This document shows positions 34,182 to 47,019 of a DNA stretch of 64,000 nt, one piece after another. The DNA comes from Membranipora membranacea (Eukaryota; Bryozoa; Gymnolaemata; Cheilostomatida; Membraniporidae). The position numbers and the translations under genes are program-made. The DNA lies in assembly GCA_914767715.1 (NCBI GenBank), contig OU612075.1:10726001-10790000 (forward strand). Direction: 5' to 3'. The notes beneath the pieces were generated by a model, which was not told the DNA's origin, ran no database searches, and saw only the letters and a list, made by a program, of their open reading frames with translations. How positions within the stretch are numbered: the first letter of the stretch is position 1; the number at the start of each line of letters is the position of its first letter.

Positions 34182-34461
34182 TTATGAGATAAACTAGACA
34201 CTAGCTTTCAGCAGCGCTAGCACTTGCTTATTCACTGATATGTCAACAACTACTCAATACTATGGAGCCGGGAACCAATGTTGTGTGATGAGTTAGTGTG
34301 ATACGCTACGCCAACAATGTTGTGTACAAAGTGGCAACCATTTTGACGTGAATTACTTCACATACCCAATATTTCCTTGCAATCAACTAGGCAAATATTC
34401 TCTGATGATATTTATGCTGATGTCCCCCTCCCCTCTTCACATTACATTATAATATAGAACA

Positions 34462-34788
34462 GGAGTCAGGAGCAGTCTGATGGTTAAGGATGCGGACTTG
34501 TGATCTGTGAGGTCCAGGTTCAATTCCCGGCGCCGGCAGTCATTTCTGATTCGGTATTCGTAGGCCATTTATCCTAGCCAGGTCCTTGAGGAAGGGGACT
34601 AAAAATATCGGAGGTCCACTGTTTGTTTGCGCACCCCATATACAGCAAAAAGATCCCCCTCTGCCACTTCGACAAAAATAGTTTTGACGAATTCCGGCGG
34701 GCAATGGTATTGGGTGCGGCTTGAGTACCATGGGTCCCTGTACCTGTACTGTAGAGGAGTTACATTCTCCACAAAGATGGCCTAGACT
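34462..34788 (+). mobile_element. tRNA-derived SINE (family 2) after T5
   Basis: The 12-bp duplication taatatagaaca lies at 34450-34461 and 34789-34800. It is the same insertion as after T4. Open frames inside it on the - strand are chance frames. Confidence 0.85.
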
Positions 34789-35989
34789 TAATATAGAACA
34801 TACTTTTTTTTTTACCCCATTAGAATTCAAACATGTTTATCGCATGCATATAATTTGAGGGCAATCAAACTTAGGCATATTTCGCACCACTTGAAGTATT
34901 TAAAAAATTTTGTGAGTTTAGTTTGTGAGAGTACAATTTCGGCTAGACACTTAGCTATGAAACGACAAGACTATATTCAACCCCAATTCAGCCCTCATAA
35001 TAAATGTATAATTTACAATAATGTATTACTCGTCTCAATCATTTGTTGATAGTATTTTAGTGATGAAATGGCAACATTAATACATAGCCTACCTTGATCC
35101 TTGCCTTGGAAGCAGAGTCTGATACGCTTTGCTTCACTTAGTTGGTCAAAGTTTGTATAGTTCAGCAAATAATCGCAACAGTTACCAGCTAGATCTACTA
35201 CAATTTAGTTATGTTACCTGTGATGATGTTTTAAAACTAGTAGGCTTTCACAAATATATGCAAAGCTAGCAAGATTTGTTCTTGAGTTGCATTAAGCTAT
35301 GATTTTTATCAGCCCATCAGGAAAGCCTTCATTGTTCATTCGAAGTCCATTAATAAAAACAAGTATTGGCTATGAGTTTAGCTATGTCCCAGCAAAGTTG
35401 CAAAAAGTAAGAGCGCATATGAGTTGATCCCGGCCTTTCAAATGACAACATTACTTAGCTTGAAATCTAAAATCATAGGAGTTATTTACAATTGTTGTCA
35501 CCAATTTGTAGCACTGTCCAAAAATCCCATCCCCGTTGTAAAGGAATTTAGGCTTTCCACCACAAAGAAACAAGCAAAATGTTGAGTTGTCAGCATAGAT
35601 GCATGTAAGTAATTGCTATCACCGATGGTTCAAAGACAACATACAAATTCTTTAGCCAGTTACCTCTGCCTTACTGCAAATTTAGCATTGAACCTTCTGA
35701 ACCCGATAATGAACGAGCTTCTGTACATATATGTAAAGAGTTTTGCAAATTTCATAATCAAGTCGAAGAAGATCAACTTTTAAAAATGATGCAAATCAAT
35801 GAAAACACCTTTGCGTCAATAGTGTAGCGTCAGCCACATCAGTAAGTGCCTCATTTCTTGTGGTCCATATGGTGTATTGGTGTTTTAAGTCTATTTGACT
35901 GACCATGTATTGACTCTATAGGAGTTGTCTTAACAACATCACTGTGGGCACAACTCTTATCCACATAACATTCTGCCTATTTATTTCGA

Positions 35990-36080
35990 TAAAGGAGCTT
36001 GGATCTTAGATATTGCTGTAATTGTAACTGTTAGCAATTGTGAGAAATGGGTTGTCATGCTCTTCAATATGAGCCAAATA
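35990..36080 (+). pseudogene. Relic TRIM exon 7
   Basis: Sister of the relic at 2179 and nearly identical to it, including the scrambled middle. Confidence 0.6.
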
Positions 36081-38766
36081 TTGTTAACTATCAACTTAAC
36101 AACGCAAAAGCTGCCTGTTAACCAATGGGTACTAACATATCTGTAATTGCAAATCAAATACCTGTGTAAAACAATAAATATTATTAATATTGAAATCAGA
36201 GCTTTCCTAACCATCGGATTAGTATCATTGCCTGCTAATACTCCTTGGTTATAAACCAATTTTGCAAGAAAACTAATGTTTCTCTTTTTCCATCAACAAT
36301 ATTGAGCCATCTCATCTACTACCACCAGGAAATCCCTCTTTTCATCCCCAGACTAATTTGACATCTTTTTGTCAACTCTTAACAAACACTCATTTATTGG
36401 CTTTGCTGGTTTGATTATATTTTCAACAGCAGATTTAAGAATAGGATATAATGGACCCCCATTTTTTGGAAATACTCGGGATGATTGAGTGCTGGTTTTG
36501 ATAGCTCATAGGTTCATATTGTCGCATCTAAATAGTTTGTCTTCGTCCTTATTAACACTATCATGCAGTCAGAGGTTCATAGCCATAATTCAATTCAAAA
36601 AAATGATCATAATAAATGGTTTTAGGTTTGAGTTTATGGTCCATAATTCTGCGTTGTTGTAGTTTTCATCGTTGTCGAAGTTGTAATCGTTGTTATGGCG
36701 GCTTGAAAAAAGTTTATATATGTGATTAGATGGCATCAAATGACATTGACTAGAAGATCTGATTTTTTTATAAATTCTTTGCATGTGATCCCGTCCAATA
36801 AAGTTTTCCATGAGTTAATGTTGTCACTACTAACTCCTTTTGTACCTTTTTTTGTACGTTGACTGTCGCTAAATGGAAATAAATTCAAATATGTTTCAGA
36901 TGCTAATAACTCTTGATGGATGCAATAGATATGCCTTGCATAAGACATGAACTTTTTACTTATTCTTATGGGTCAATATTGACCACATTAATGACACAGA
37001 AAAGGTGACCTATTAAAATGGACGCACCACTATATCTAGTTTTGTTAAAGTCATATAAATATTGAAGATCTTCAGGATCTCTGCATGCTCTTTGTTATCA
37101 TGTGGCAGTGATACTAGACCAAGTCTGATTCAGCTAACCTGCATACTGAGTTGCTCCCCCTCCACTGATAAGACCTACCTTTTTGCCTGCAGATTATCAG
37201 AGGAGGAGTAGCAGCTGTAATGTAGGCAAACTTGATCAAACGTGATCTACTGTAGTATCCAAAGATTAGGTGAGTTACTCAAAAATTGAATCTGATGCAG
37301 TGACATTGATGTAATTAATAAGTTATAATATTTGCTGCAAACAGCCGTAAACTCTCGATATGATTATCTTTACCTTAGTATAGTGAATGTTAGCTAGAGT
37401 TAATTTCAGAAGGTTTGGGGATGGTTTGGCGTTAGCTATCACTAAGTTCTTGCTAGAGTCTATATGAAGTACATGGGGTGAGAAAATGTTGGCTAGCCGT
37501 AAATTTCACTGTTTCAGGTCTGTGTTAAACGGCAAACTTTTCCTCCCACTGAGACATCACCATAATTTGTTAACTTATGTGTCCATTAACTAAGATAACA
37601 CTCTGATGAATGAATAAAGGAAACAATCCTGTCACTCATCACTCTGCACAGACACAAACTATTGAGGGACAAATTTGTACCTACAAGATAAATATAACTA
37701 GCACTATATCTAGGATGAACTCGGGACCCAATCAATAATAAATACTTCGGCCACTGGAACACTTATATTTGATATTTCAAAATCTTGCATTGTGTGGGCT
37801 GCCTTTCTTGACAAAAGGCAGTACGGTGGTCAATTTTCTGCAGAGATGGCGTATGCCCAAGGACTATCCTAGGTATCAGAAACAGTGTCAACCTGGACAT
37901 TTTGAAGTGTCTCTGGTACAAAAAACTAACTGAATGAAATACTTTATTATGGTCTACGCTAGCATAACAATTCAAATATAGGCTGCTCATAACAATAAAT
38001 GCCTTTCAACATTACGCAAATGTTAGGGAGGGGGGGGCAAAAGTCTGGGGGGCTCAGACTATTGAGCATGCTGCTATCCTACCAATACTATCTAACAAGT
38101 TAAGATAAAATATTATTTCTTTTGTCCTTTGTCCATACATTCTTATGCAATAGCACCTCGATATGCTGAATGGGAGATCATTCAGCATATTGACTAAGCT
38201 CTAAAAGTTTTTTTTAGTTTTCAGTTTCAATGGTTCAAATATAATAGAGTCAATAATTTTAAGTAAATAAAAGGAGTCAATTGCAATTATGTTTTGGTAA
38301 TCGTTGTTGATCAATGCTCCTGCAAAAACAGACTGTACTGTGAACCTGTGCATTTAATATTGTGAGGGCGTCATGAAAACATGTGCAGAGAAAATAGATG
38401 GCTTTAAGGAATTAATTTTGTAATTTGTGATCTGAATTATTTCTACAAATAATCCTTGACAGGAAAAGATTTCTGAGGTGCAGAGCATACCTTAAAATTA
38501 CTTATGCTCCTAACAAGCTTATGTTCTGAGCATATTTATTAACACAGAAGGGGAGGAGGTTATAGTCCACCACTTGATATTCACGCTAGTGACTTAGCAC
38601 AACATTGGACCAGTTTGGTTCGGCAGCCAGTTGACAATCAAAGTCTTTCCGCAGCAAAAAGGTGAGTGGCGTGGCCTATGATCTTTGTTAGAAGGCACCT
38701 ACCTAACTCATATACCACCACAACATGACTTGTACTGCAGAAAGTGGGATAAGATTCAAGCTAACG

Positions 38767-38773
38767 TATAAAA
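38767..38773 (+). promoter_or_regulatory. TATA box candidate of T6
   Basis: TATAAAA lies exactly 142 bp before the T6 ATG at 38909, as in T2 and T3. T6 is an intact gene, so this is the most credible of the set. Confidence 0.6.
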
Positions 38774-38908
38774 TCATCATGAAGATTATATGTACGTAAA
38801 AGTCCTCACCAAAGAAATTGTCGAGGCTGAGCGTATACTATACAATAGTATTCGTTGTCAGTCAGATTTACGGCTTGTTGACATTGGTCTTCTTTTAGTT
38901 CTCTAAAA

Positions 38909-41900
38909 ATGGCGACCGCAGTAGGGGTCACAGAACCGGCGGTGACGCAGAATATAAAGATAACAGTAACCAGAGATACAGCCTGTGGATTCTGTGGTCT
39001 AACCTTATATGAGATACAGGAACCAAGAGCTCTACTCTGTGGTCACACTCAATGTACTGAGTGTATTCATGTCAACTACCAGAATAAGGAGATAGAGTGT
39101 AAGACTTGCAGGTAAGGCTATTAGAGTCAGTGGCTCCAAAAAGTTCTGTGTTGGAATAGTTTGGTGGTGCCAAGGCGCTTGTTTTTTATTTGATATTGTC
39201 ATCGCTAGGCATAACAATATCCTTCACTTAGAGTAGGTTTTGTTGCAGATGCATTGCACAGAGGAAGTCCAGCAAATGATCCTCACACAACAGCATCTTA
39301 AGTCTAAGCGAATGATATTTTTATAGGGAGACTTTCAAGGATATAGACATCAGAGCACTACCCACAATTCCTGAGCACCTTGTACAGGAAGCGCTGTTAG
39401 ATACAGAGTTGGGATCACAGTCAGCAGGAAGAGAATGTAATCGATGTGAAGATGAGAAAGTGAAGGCTGTGGTCTGCTGTGCTGACTGTAAGAAAAGGTT
39501 CTGTCACCAACATGCTGAGGTAGGGACCCATCAACGGCATATCAGTTAAAAACATATTCATTCCCATATGCCTTATGAAGCTGATATAAAAAACTATGAT
39601 ACCTGATACTCGTTGGGTTGCATTATGGATAGAGTTCATTAGAATTTTCTTTGGAATAAAGAATATGTAACATGATTTACCATACTGAATTCAATGGTAA
39701 TAAATATCTAAACCCAACTATATGCATAACCCCCGATAACACATATATTTTTATATATTTCTATTTGCAGGATCACTTGTTCCATGTCAGCGATCATGTA
39801 CTTCTGCCGATAGAAGACAACCTGACTGAAGAAAGATACGAGATAAAAAGATGTAAGACTCACAAAAAGTTTGTGCTTGATGAGATTTGTAAAAACTGTA
39901 AAAAGCAGTTCTGCAAGAGATGTGATTCAAAGGTAGCATGTTCAGCCTTAAATCAGAGGAGTGATTCGGCTGCAGCCCTAAATCAAGGTTGGTGTGGAAT
40001 GAGTCATTGAGTTAATTGCGGAGTAAGAGGAAGAGACTGCGGAAAACGGTATCTATAATAATTTGAACAGCATCACAGGTTAAATCCACTGGTCGAGATT
40101 GGTCAGGCTAAAGTTTGATCGGAATGTAGTGCCACTATCAGCGCAAAAGTTTCAATTTTCCCAATTTAGTATAATAGTCTAATAGGATGACCAAATAGGT
40201 CGTAGGAAAATAGTAGAGACTTTTAATTTTTTAATTCAAGGTTCAATGTCTGCTTTGCTATTCATTGTTGGCAGATCCTCCTTATCAGCAAAAAAAATAT
40301 GGAGATAGGGATTGTTCGAACACCCCAAAAGCAATGAAAATATCTGGGGAATAAACGTCTGGAAATAACAACTATGTTGTTCTTGTAATTTTAGGCATGT
40401 GCCATGAGGTTGTCCCACTTAAAAATGTGACCGAAGAAATGAGGGAGAAACTTCGAAAACTGTCGCAGAATATTTTCGACAAAATAAAAAGGTGCAGAGA
40501 CATTGAAAAGTCTACCTGGAGGCGTTTAGCTGAACTGGAAACTCTTATCGATGACATTTATAATCAGATAGATGATATTACTGAAGATCTGGTGAGTTGT
40601 TTTTTCATGCAAATAAGTAAATTAGAATTGGTCTTTTCATGATACAAGAGCAAGCAACTCTCTCCTATTATAGGAGAGGATTTAAGACTTGGTTAATTAA
40701 TCATTGTATGTAGCTTATGTGTTTGGTCATCAGAGCAACAATGGTGTTTTTGCTAAATAAGTTCGATCCAAGAGGGTGTTTGTCAATATGATTTGAAAAT
40801 TGAACAACCCGGAGTTCATGAAGATCAAGTTTGATCCGATTTGCTGGCATTCCGGATGTTCATATTCTATTGGTGAGCTGCCACCTTTTGCCGGCAACCC
40901 AAACTCCGATGAGGGCAAATCGGATCATTTTTGATCTAGAATATATCGGTGAAATCACACTACATAGTCTATTGATTTCTTTGTTTTCCTTTCACCAACA
41001 TCAGATTCAGCAAATCAAAAGAGGAGCAAAAGACCTGAAGATAGAATTTAGAGAGCAGCTGAACCGGTCATCCGAAAACGTAGGGAAGTTTTCTGAGGAA
41101 ATGCTGCTGAACACCACAGTTCTTGATGACCTGTATATCTATGGTTCTCATCTAGCAAACAGAAGAGCAGACGAGCAGCTACTGGAAGAGTTTGATGTGG
41201 TTTCTTCAAACCTTACACAAGCAAATAATAACTTGGAGTATGAGACACAGGTAGCTCTTAAAACACCCTATCTGCATGCAGGTGACATACTATACTATTA
41301 TTATAATGGGGTTATCTAATATATATATACATAATATATCTATATACAAATACCTGCACATGCGGGGCGATGACCACAATGACCAAGGGGTAAATAACCG
41401 CATCGAGGAAAATATTAGATGGCATAAAGCGATAGAGCTGAATTAACAGATAAAACGGATATTATGCTCCTTCCTGTTTCCAGTGTTTGGGTCTAGATCT
41501 TTTAGGAATATGTAGACATGACCAGGGAAAATGGGACCAGTTGGTGATAAAAAATTAGAACTAGAAACTAAAAAGGATTGCAGCACGTAGTCCACATGTG
41601 ACTGTAGGGATCAGCTTATGCATGTTTACGATATTGGTAGTTGGAAAATGATCTAATCACTAGAATGATTGGCATTTTACAGGACAGACCGCTGTGAGTT
41701 TGAATGGAGAAACGGGATTCCTACCAACAGCCATAACATATGTAAAGCAAGAAAAAACAGGTGATAGCTGCTTTGGGGTGAGCTGGACGCACGACGACAG
41801 AATACTTTGCACCAGAAGAGTCGGCCTTGAGATTAGAGACCCTGTTGACTTGAAACTACAGAAGCAACACCTAGATAATAACTACAGATATCCCTCTGCT

Positions 41901-42694
41901 ACTCTTTGTGGAAGCAAGCTGTTTATCAATGCCGCTACATCTGACTTTAAGAAACACATAACCTTTTCTGGCTCACTCGAGCAACCTACTCGTTCTATAT
42001 TACACAGTGATGTCACTGTTGGACCAGCTCTTCCTACCCAAGTGTCAGCAAACAAAAACCAAGTAGCAACCATTGACCGAGCCAATAACATGTTAAAACT
42101 CTTTTCAACTATTAATGAAGAGCACCAGTTTGACATTCAGCTGACAGAAGGACAGGACCCATATGGAGTTCATCTCACATCTGATGCAGCACTAGTGACA
42201 TTGTTAGAAGAAGGGAAGCTGTGTAAATATGCTCTGTCACCATCACCAGACCCAATCTGGACATATGAAGGACTGGAGGGACCTACAGGAGTAACAACAG
42301 ATGAGTCAGGCTCCATCTATGTAGCAAGTTGGGATGAGCCCGGAATCTACATCATCTCAGCTGAAGGTAAGTATTATTAGCAACCCAGACAGCGTTAATT
42401 TAGTTTTACTTGATTATTTTATTTGAACTTATTTAGATGTCAAATCTTAAATTCGGATGTGGCCTGATATGAATTTATTTGAGATGTTTAAACACCACTT
42501 TAGTTTGTAACTAAAATATATCACTATTCAAAGTTTGGTTACCATTTGTAGGTGAGAAGATAAGAGAGCTGACTCATGAGAAGCTACAGGAGTGTATCGA
42601 TGATGATTCCTGGATCTCAGATATTGCTGTGAGAGATGGGAAGATGGTGTTAGCTTGTAAACAAGAGGGTGTCATGCTCTTCAATATGAGCTAG
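38909..42694 (+). CDS. T6: intact TRIM protein, RING/B-box/coiled-coil/propeller, 637 aa
   Basis: Exons are 38909-39111, 39327-39519, 39771-39987, 40395-40591, 41005-41281, 41683-42366 and 42552-42694 (1914 nt), all with GT-AG borders and no stop. The RING is complete, although the usual LPCGH is LLCGH. B-box 1 and B-box 2 (CKTH, CKNC, CKRC) keep their ligands. Coiled-coil exons 4-5 are of the A cassette (GMCHEVVPL…). The propeller begins GQTAVSLNGETG. Intron 5 lacks the SINE found in T3, T5 and T8, so it shows the ancestral site. The exon 3 acceptor region differs from all other copies (ttgcag, with DHLF in place of EHLF). A RING E3 ligase role follows from the family; the substrate is unknown. 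Confidence 0.92.
40821..40942. repeat. Hairpin MITE in intron 4 of T6 (A type)
   Basis: gatccgatttgctggcattc and gagggcaaatcggatca form the inverted ends. It is orthologous to the T3 and T8 copies. Confidence 0.65.
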
Positions 42695-43043
42695 TTAAAG
42701 AGATTAACTAGATACAGACTGTCAACAGCGCCAGCACTTGTTTATTCACCGATATGTCAACAACTACTCAAAACTAATGACCCAGGAAAACAGTTTTGTG
42801 TGAATGAGATTGTGTGATTAGCAAGCTAGAAGTGCTGTTCACAAATTGACAACTATTTTGACATGAAAAACTTCATATACTCAATATTTCCAAGCAATCA
42901 CTTTACCAAATATTCTCTTGTCTGTTTTAGATGAAGTGATGGGTAGGTTTGATGCATGATAAAAGCCCTCACTCCCTCCACATCCGATAATAATATAATA
43001 TATATTTTCAACCCCAAGTTAATTCAAAATTGTGTTTCGCAAG

Positions 43044-43049
43044 AATAAA
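43044..43049 (+). terminator. Candidate poly(A) signal of T6
   Basis: AATAAA lies about 350 bp after the T6 stop, at the position shared with T2 and T3. Confidence 0.35.
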
Positions 43050-44269
43050 ATTGAGGGCAATCAATGTAATGTATATTTCCACCAGCGTGAATTGATTACA
43101 ACTTAGACATTCGCCCAACCAGATCACCTCACACTATCCTGTCAGATAGACATTGAATGTGTGGTATTAAAAAAAAGCATATGTAAATTTTGTGTGAGTT
43201 ATGTTAGTGAGAGTAGGGTTTGGCCAACCACTTAGCTCTGATGTGACAAGACTACATATCAACTCTAATTGAGCCCTCAATATAATAATGTTTAAAACAA
43301 TCAATGTCTTGATTCAATTGTTTACTAGTTTTTAGAGATGAAATGGTGACAAATATACATAGCCTACCTTGATCCTGTCCTTGGAAGTAGAGTCTGATAT
43401 GCTTCTCGTCACTTAGTTGATCAAAGTTGGGATATTTCAGCAAAGACTCGACAGGGTGACAAGCTATATCTACTACGATTAAGTTATGTTACCTGTGATG
43501 ATGTTTAAAACTAGTAGGCTTTTACAAATATATACAAAGCTAGCAAGATTTGCTCTTGAGTTGCAATAAGCTATGATTTTTATCAGCCTATCAAGAAAGC
43601 CTTCATTGTTCATTCAAGGTTCGTTAATAAAAACAAGTATTGGCTTTGAGTTAAGCTAGGCCCCTGCAAAGTTGCAAAAAATAAGAGCGCATATGAGTTG
43701 ATCCTGGGCTCTCAAAAAACAATATTACTTAGCTTGAAATCTAAAATCCCAAGAGTTGTTTCAAATTGGTCACCAATTTGTAGCACTGTCACAAAACCCC
43801 ATCTCTGTTGTAAGTGAATTTTGGCTTTCCACCACAATCAAACAACAAAATGTTGAAATGTCAGCATAGATGCATGTGATATATCGCTATCACCGATGTT
43901 TGGAAGATAAAATACAAATTCTTTAGCTGGTAACATCTGCCTTACTGCAAATTTAGCATTGAAACTTGTGAACTTGATGTGGAACGAATTTCTGTACATA
44001 TATGTAGAGAGTTGGGCAATTTCATGATCATGTCAAAGAAGATCAACTTTCAAAAATAATGCAAATCAATGAAAACACCTTTGCTTCAATACGTAGCGTC
44101 AACCACATCAGTAAGCGCCTCAAATTCTTGTAGTCCATACGGTGTATCGGTGAATTAAGGTTTAGTAACGCCTTAACTGACTGACCATATATTGACTATA
44201 TAGGAGTTGTATTAACATCATCAATGTGGGCACAATTCATATCCACATAACATTCTGCCTATTTATTTT

Positions 44270-44362
44270 GATAAAGGAGCTTGGATCTTTGATATTGCTG
44301 TAGGAGATGGGAAGATGGTGTTAGCTTGTGAGAAATGGGTTGTCATGCGTGTCAATATGGGC
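44270..44362 (+). pseudogene. Relic TRIM exon 7
   Basis: The stretch from aaaggagcttggatctttga through gagatgggaagatggtgtta to gtcatgcgtgtcaatatggg aligns with the last TRIM exon and stands alone. Confidence 0.65.
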
Positions 44363-46877
44363 CAAATAGTGTTAACTATCAACCTAACAACGCAAAAGCT
44401 GCCTGTTAACCAATGGGTACTAACATACCCCTAACATATCTATAATTGCAAATCCATTACAAGTGTAAAACCATAAATATTTTATTATTTATATTAAAAT
44501 CAGTGCTATCCTAACCACCAGATTAATATCATAGTTTGCTATAACTCTTTGGTTTTAAACCATTTATACAAGTGAGCTAAAGTTTCTCTTCATCCAATAA
44601 CAATATCGAGTCATTTCATACAATACAAGGAAATCCCTCTTTTCATCCTCAGACTAATTTGACAACTCTTGTCAAGTCTTAACCAACACTATTTTTTTGG
44701 CTTTGCTGGTTTGAATTTATTTTGAACCACAGATTTAAAAATAGGATATAATGCACCCCAACATTTGGAAATACTCGGGACGATTGAGTGCTGGTTTTAA
44801 TAGCTCATAGGTTCACATTGTCGCATCGCTAAAGAGTTTGTCTTGGTCCTTACTAAGACTGTGATGCAGTCAGAGATTCATAGCCATAATTCAATTCAAT
44901 AAAATGATCATAATAAATGGTTTTAGGTTTGAGTTTACGGACCACATTGTTGATGTAGTTGTAATCGTTGTTATGACGGCTTGAAAAAGGTTTATATATG
45001 TGATTGAATGGCATTAAATGACATTGGCTGGAAAGATCTGATTTTTTGATAAATTCTTTGCATGTGACTGTCCAATAAAGTGTTCCATGAGTTAATGTTG
45101 TCACCACTAACTCCATTTGTACCCTTTTTGTACGTTGTCTGTCGCTAAATGAAAATAAATTCAAATATATTTCAGATGCTAATAACTCTTGATGAATGCA
45201 ATAGATATGCCTTGCATAAGACATGAACTTTTTACTTATTCTTATGTGTCTATATTGACCACATTAATGACCGAGAAAAGGTGACCTAATAAAATGGACG
45301 CACTACAATATCTAGTTTTGTTATAGTCATATAAAAGTTGAAGATCTTCAGGATCTCTGCATGCTCTTTGTTATCATGTGGCAGTGATACTAGACCAAGT
45401 CTGATTCAGCTAACCTACATACGGAGTTGCTCCCCCTCCACTGATAAGTCCCTCTACCTTTTCGCCTGCAGATTATCAGAGGAGGAGTAGCAACTGTAAT
45501 ATTGGCAAACCGGATCAAACTTGATCTACTGTAGTATCCAAAGATGAGGTGAGTTACTCAAAAACTGAATCTGATGCAGAGACATTGATGTAATTAATAA
45601 GTTATAATATTTGCTGCAAACAGCCATAAACTCTCAATATGATTGTCTTTATCTTAGTGAAGGGAATATTAGCTAGAGTTAAGTCTTGATAGTTTGGAGA
45701 TGGCTTGATGTTAGCTATCACTAACTGGCTAACCAGTGTGAGTCTATACGGAGTAAATAAGGTGAGAAAATGTCGGCTAGCCGTAAATGTAAATGTCTGA
45801 AGGCTATCCTATTTAGGCATCAGAAATAGTAAACAGTACCATGATATTTAGAAATACCTCTGGTACAACCAATTTATGGGCTGAAGTACTAAATTGTAGT
45901 CTTCGCTAAAATAACAGTTCAAATACTGGCTGCTCATTATAAAAAATCTCTTGCAACTTCATGCAAATGATAGGATCATTTCATTAGCTACTCGCAGAAG
46001 TATGGATGACAGAAATGTTACCAAATTTTCATATTAGAGAGTTGGTCTCCCATATCACACTACGGGACAACTCCCTCATTCTGCAAGTAATGCGAAGGTC
46101 AGTTGGTAGTGATGATTGCTTGTCTGGGCTGGTATCTAACACTATTGAGTATGTGCAATAAGCAGCTGCTATCCTACCAATACTATCTAACAAGTTAACA
46201 TGAAATATTATTTCTTTTGTCCTTATGTTTTAAACATACATTCTTATGCAATAGCGCCTCAATAATCCTTAATGGGAGATTATTCAGTTGACTAAGCTCT
46301 AAAAAAGTTTAGTTTTCAGTCTCAATGATTCAAATATAATAGACTCAATAATTTTAAGTAAATCAAAGGAGTCAATTCCAATTATGTTTTGGTAATGATC
46401 AATTGGTTGTTGATCAGTGCTCCTGCAAAAACAGACTGTACTGTGAACCTGTGCATTTAATATTGTTAGTGCGTCATGAAAACATGTACAGAGAGAAGGG
46501 ATGGCTTTGAGGAATTAATTTTGTAATTTGTGATCTGAATTATTTCTACAAATAAAATCTTTGAAAAGATTTCTGAGGTGCAAAGCATACCTTAAATATA
46601 CTTATGTTCCTAACAAGCTTATGTTCTTAGCATATTTATTAACACAGAAGAGGGCAGAAGGGGGAGGAGGTTATAATCCACCACTTGATATTCACGCTAG
46701 TGATTTAGCACAACATTAGACCAGTTTGGTTCGGCAGCCAGTTGACAATCGAAGTGTTTCCGCAGCAAAGAGGTGAGTGGCGTAGCCTATGAACTTTGTT
46801 AGAGAATACCTACCTAACTCATATACCACCATAACATGACTTGTACTGCAGAAAGTGGGATAAGATTCAAGTTACCG

Positions 46878-46884
46878 TATCAAA
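46878..46884 (+). promoter_or_regulatory. Mutated TATA box of T7
   Basis: The conserved block keeps its 142-bp distance from the T7 ATG, but TATAAAA has become TATCAAA. T7 is a pseudogene, so this fits relaxed constraint. Confidence 0.5.
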
Positions 46885-47019
46885 TCATCATGAAGATTTT
46901 ATGTACGTAAAAGTCCTCATCAAAGAAATTGTCGAGGCTAAGCGTATACTATACAATAGTTTTCATTCTCAGTCTGTTTTATGGCCTGTTGACATTTGAC
47001 AACTTTCAGAACTCCACAA

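Larger units (their letters stand above)
34182..38766. other. T5-T6 spacer
   Basis: The 3' flank and a SINE lead to a block from about 35690 that is almost identical to 1867-4560. It contains a relic exon 7, a trinucleotide stretch, a degenerate hairpin (about 37130-37265) and a G-run near 38026. No gene is supported. Confidence 0.55.
42695..46877. other. T6-T7 spacer
   Basis: Closest to the T2-T3 spacer in its first 3 kb. It contains AATAAA at 43044, a relic exon 7 (44270-44362) and a degenerate hairpin at about 45410-45545. The - strand frame at 44853-45224 is a fusion produced by indels, and its counterparts in the other spacers are broken, so it is not called a gene. Confidence 0.55.

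Noticed and set aside
34540-34830. Reverse-strand 96-aa frame
   Set aside because: It lies inside the family 2 SINE, with a matching but shorter frame in the T4 copy. It is a chance frame of a repeat.
41882-42136. Antisense 84-aa frame in exon 6, repeated in T2, T3 and T6
   Set aside because: It is the shadow of the conserved propeller exon on the opposite strand and follows from its codon pattern.
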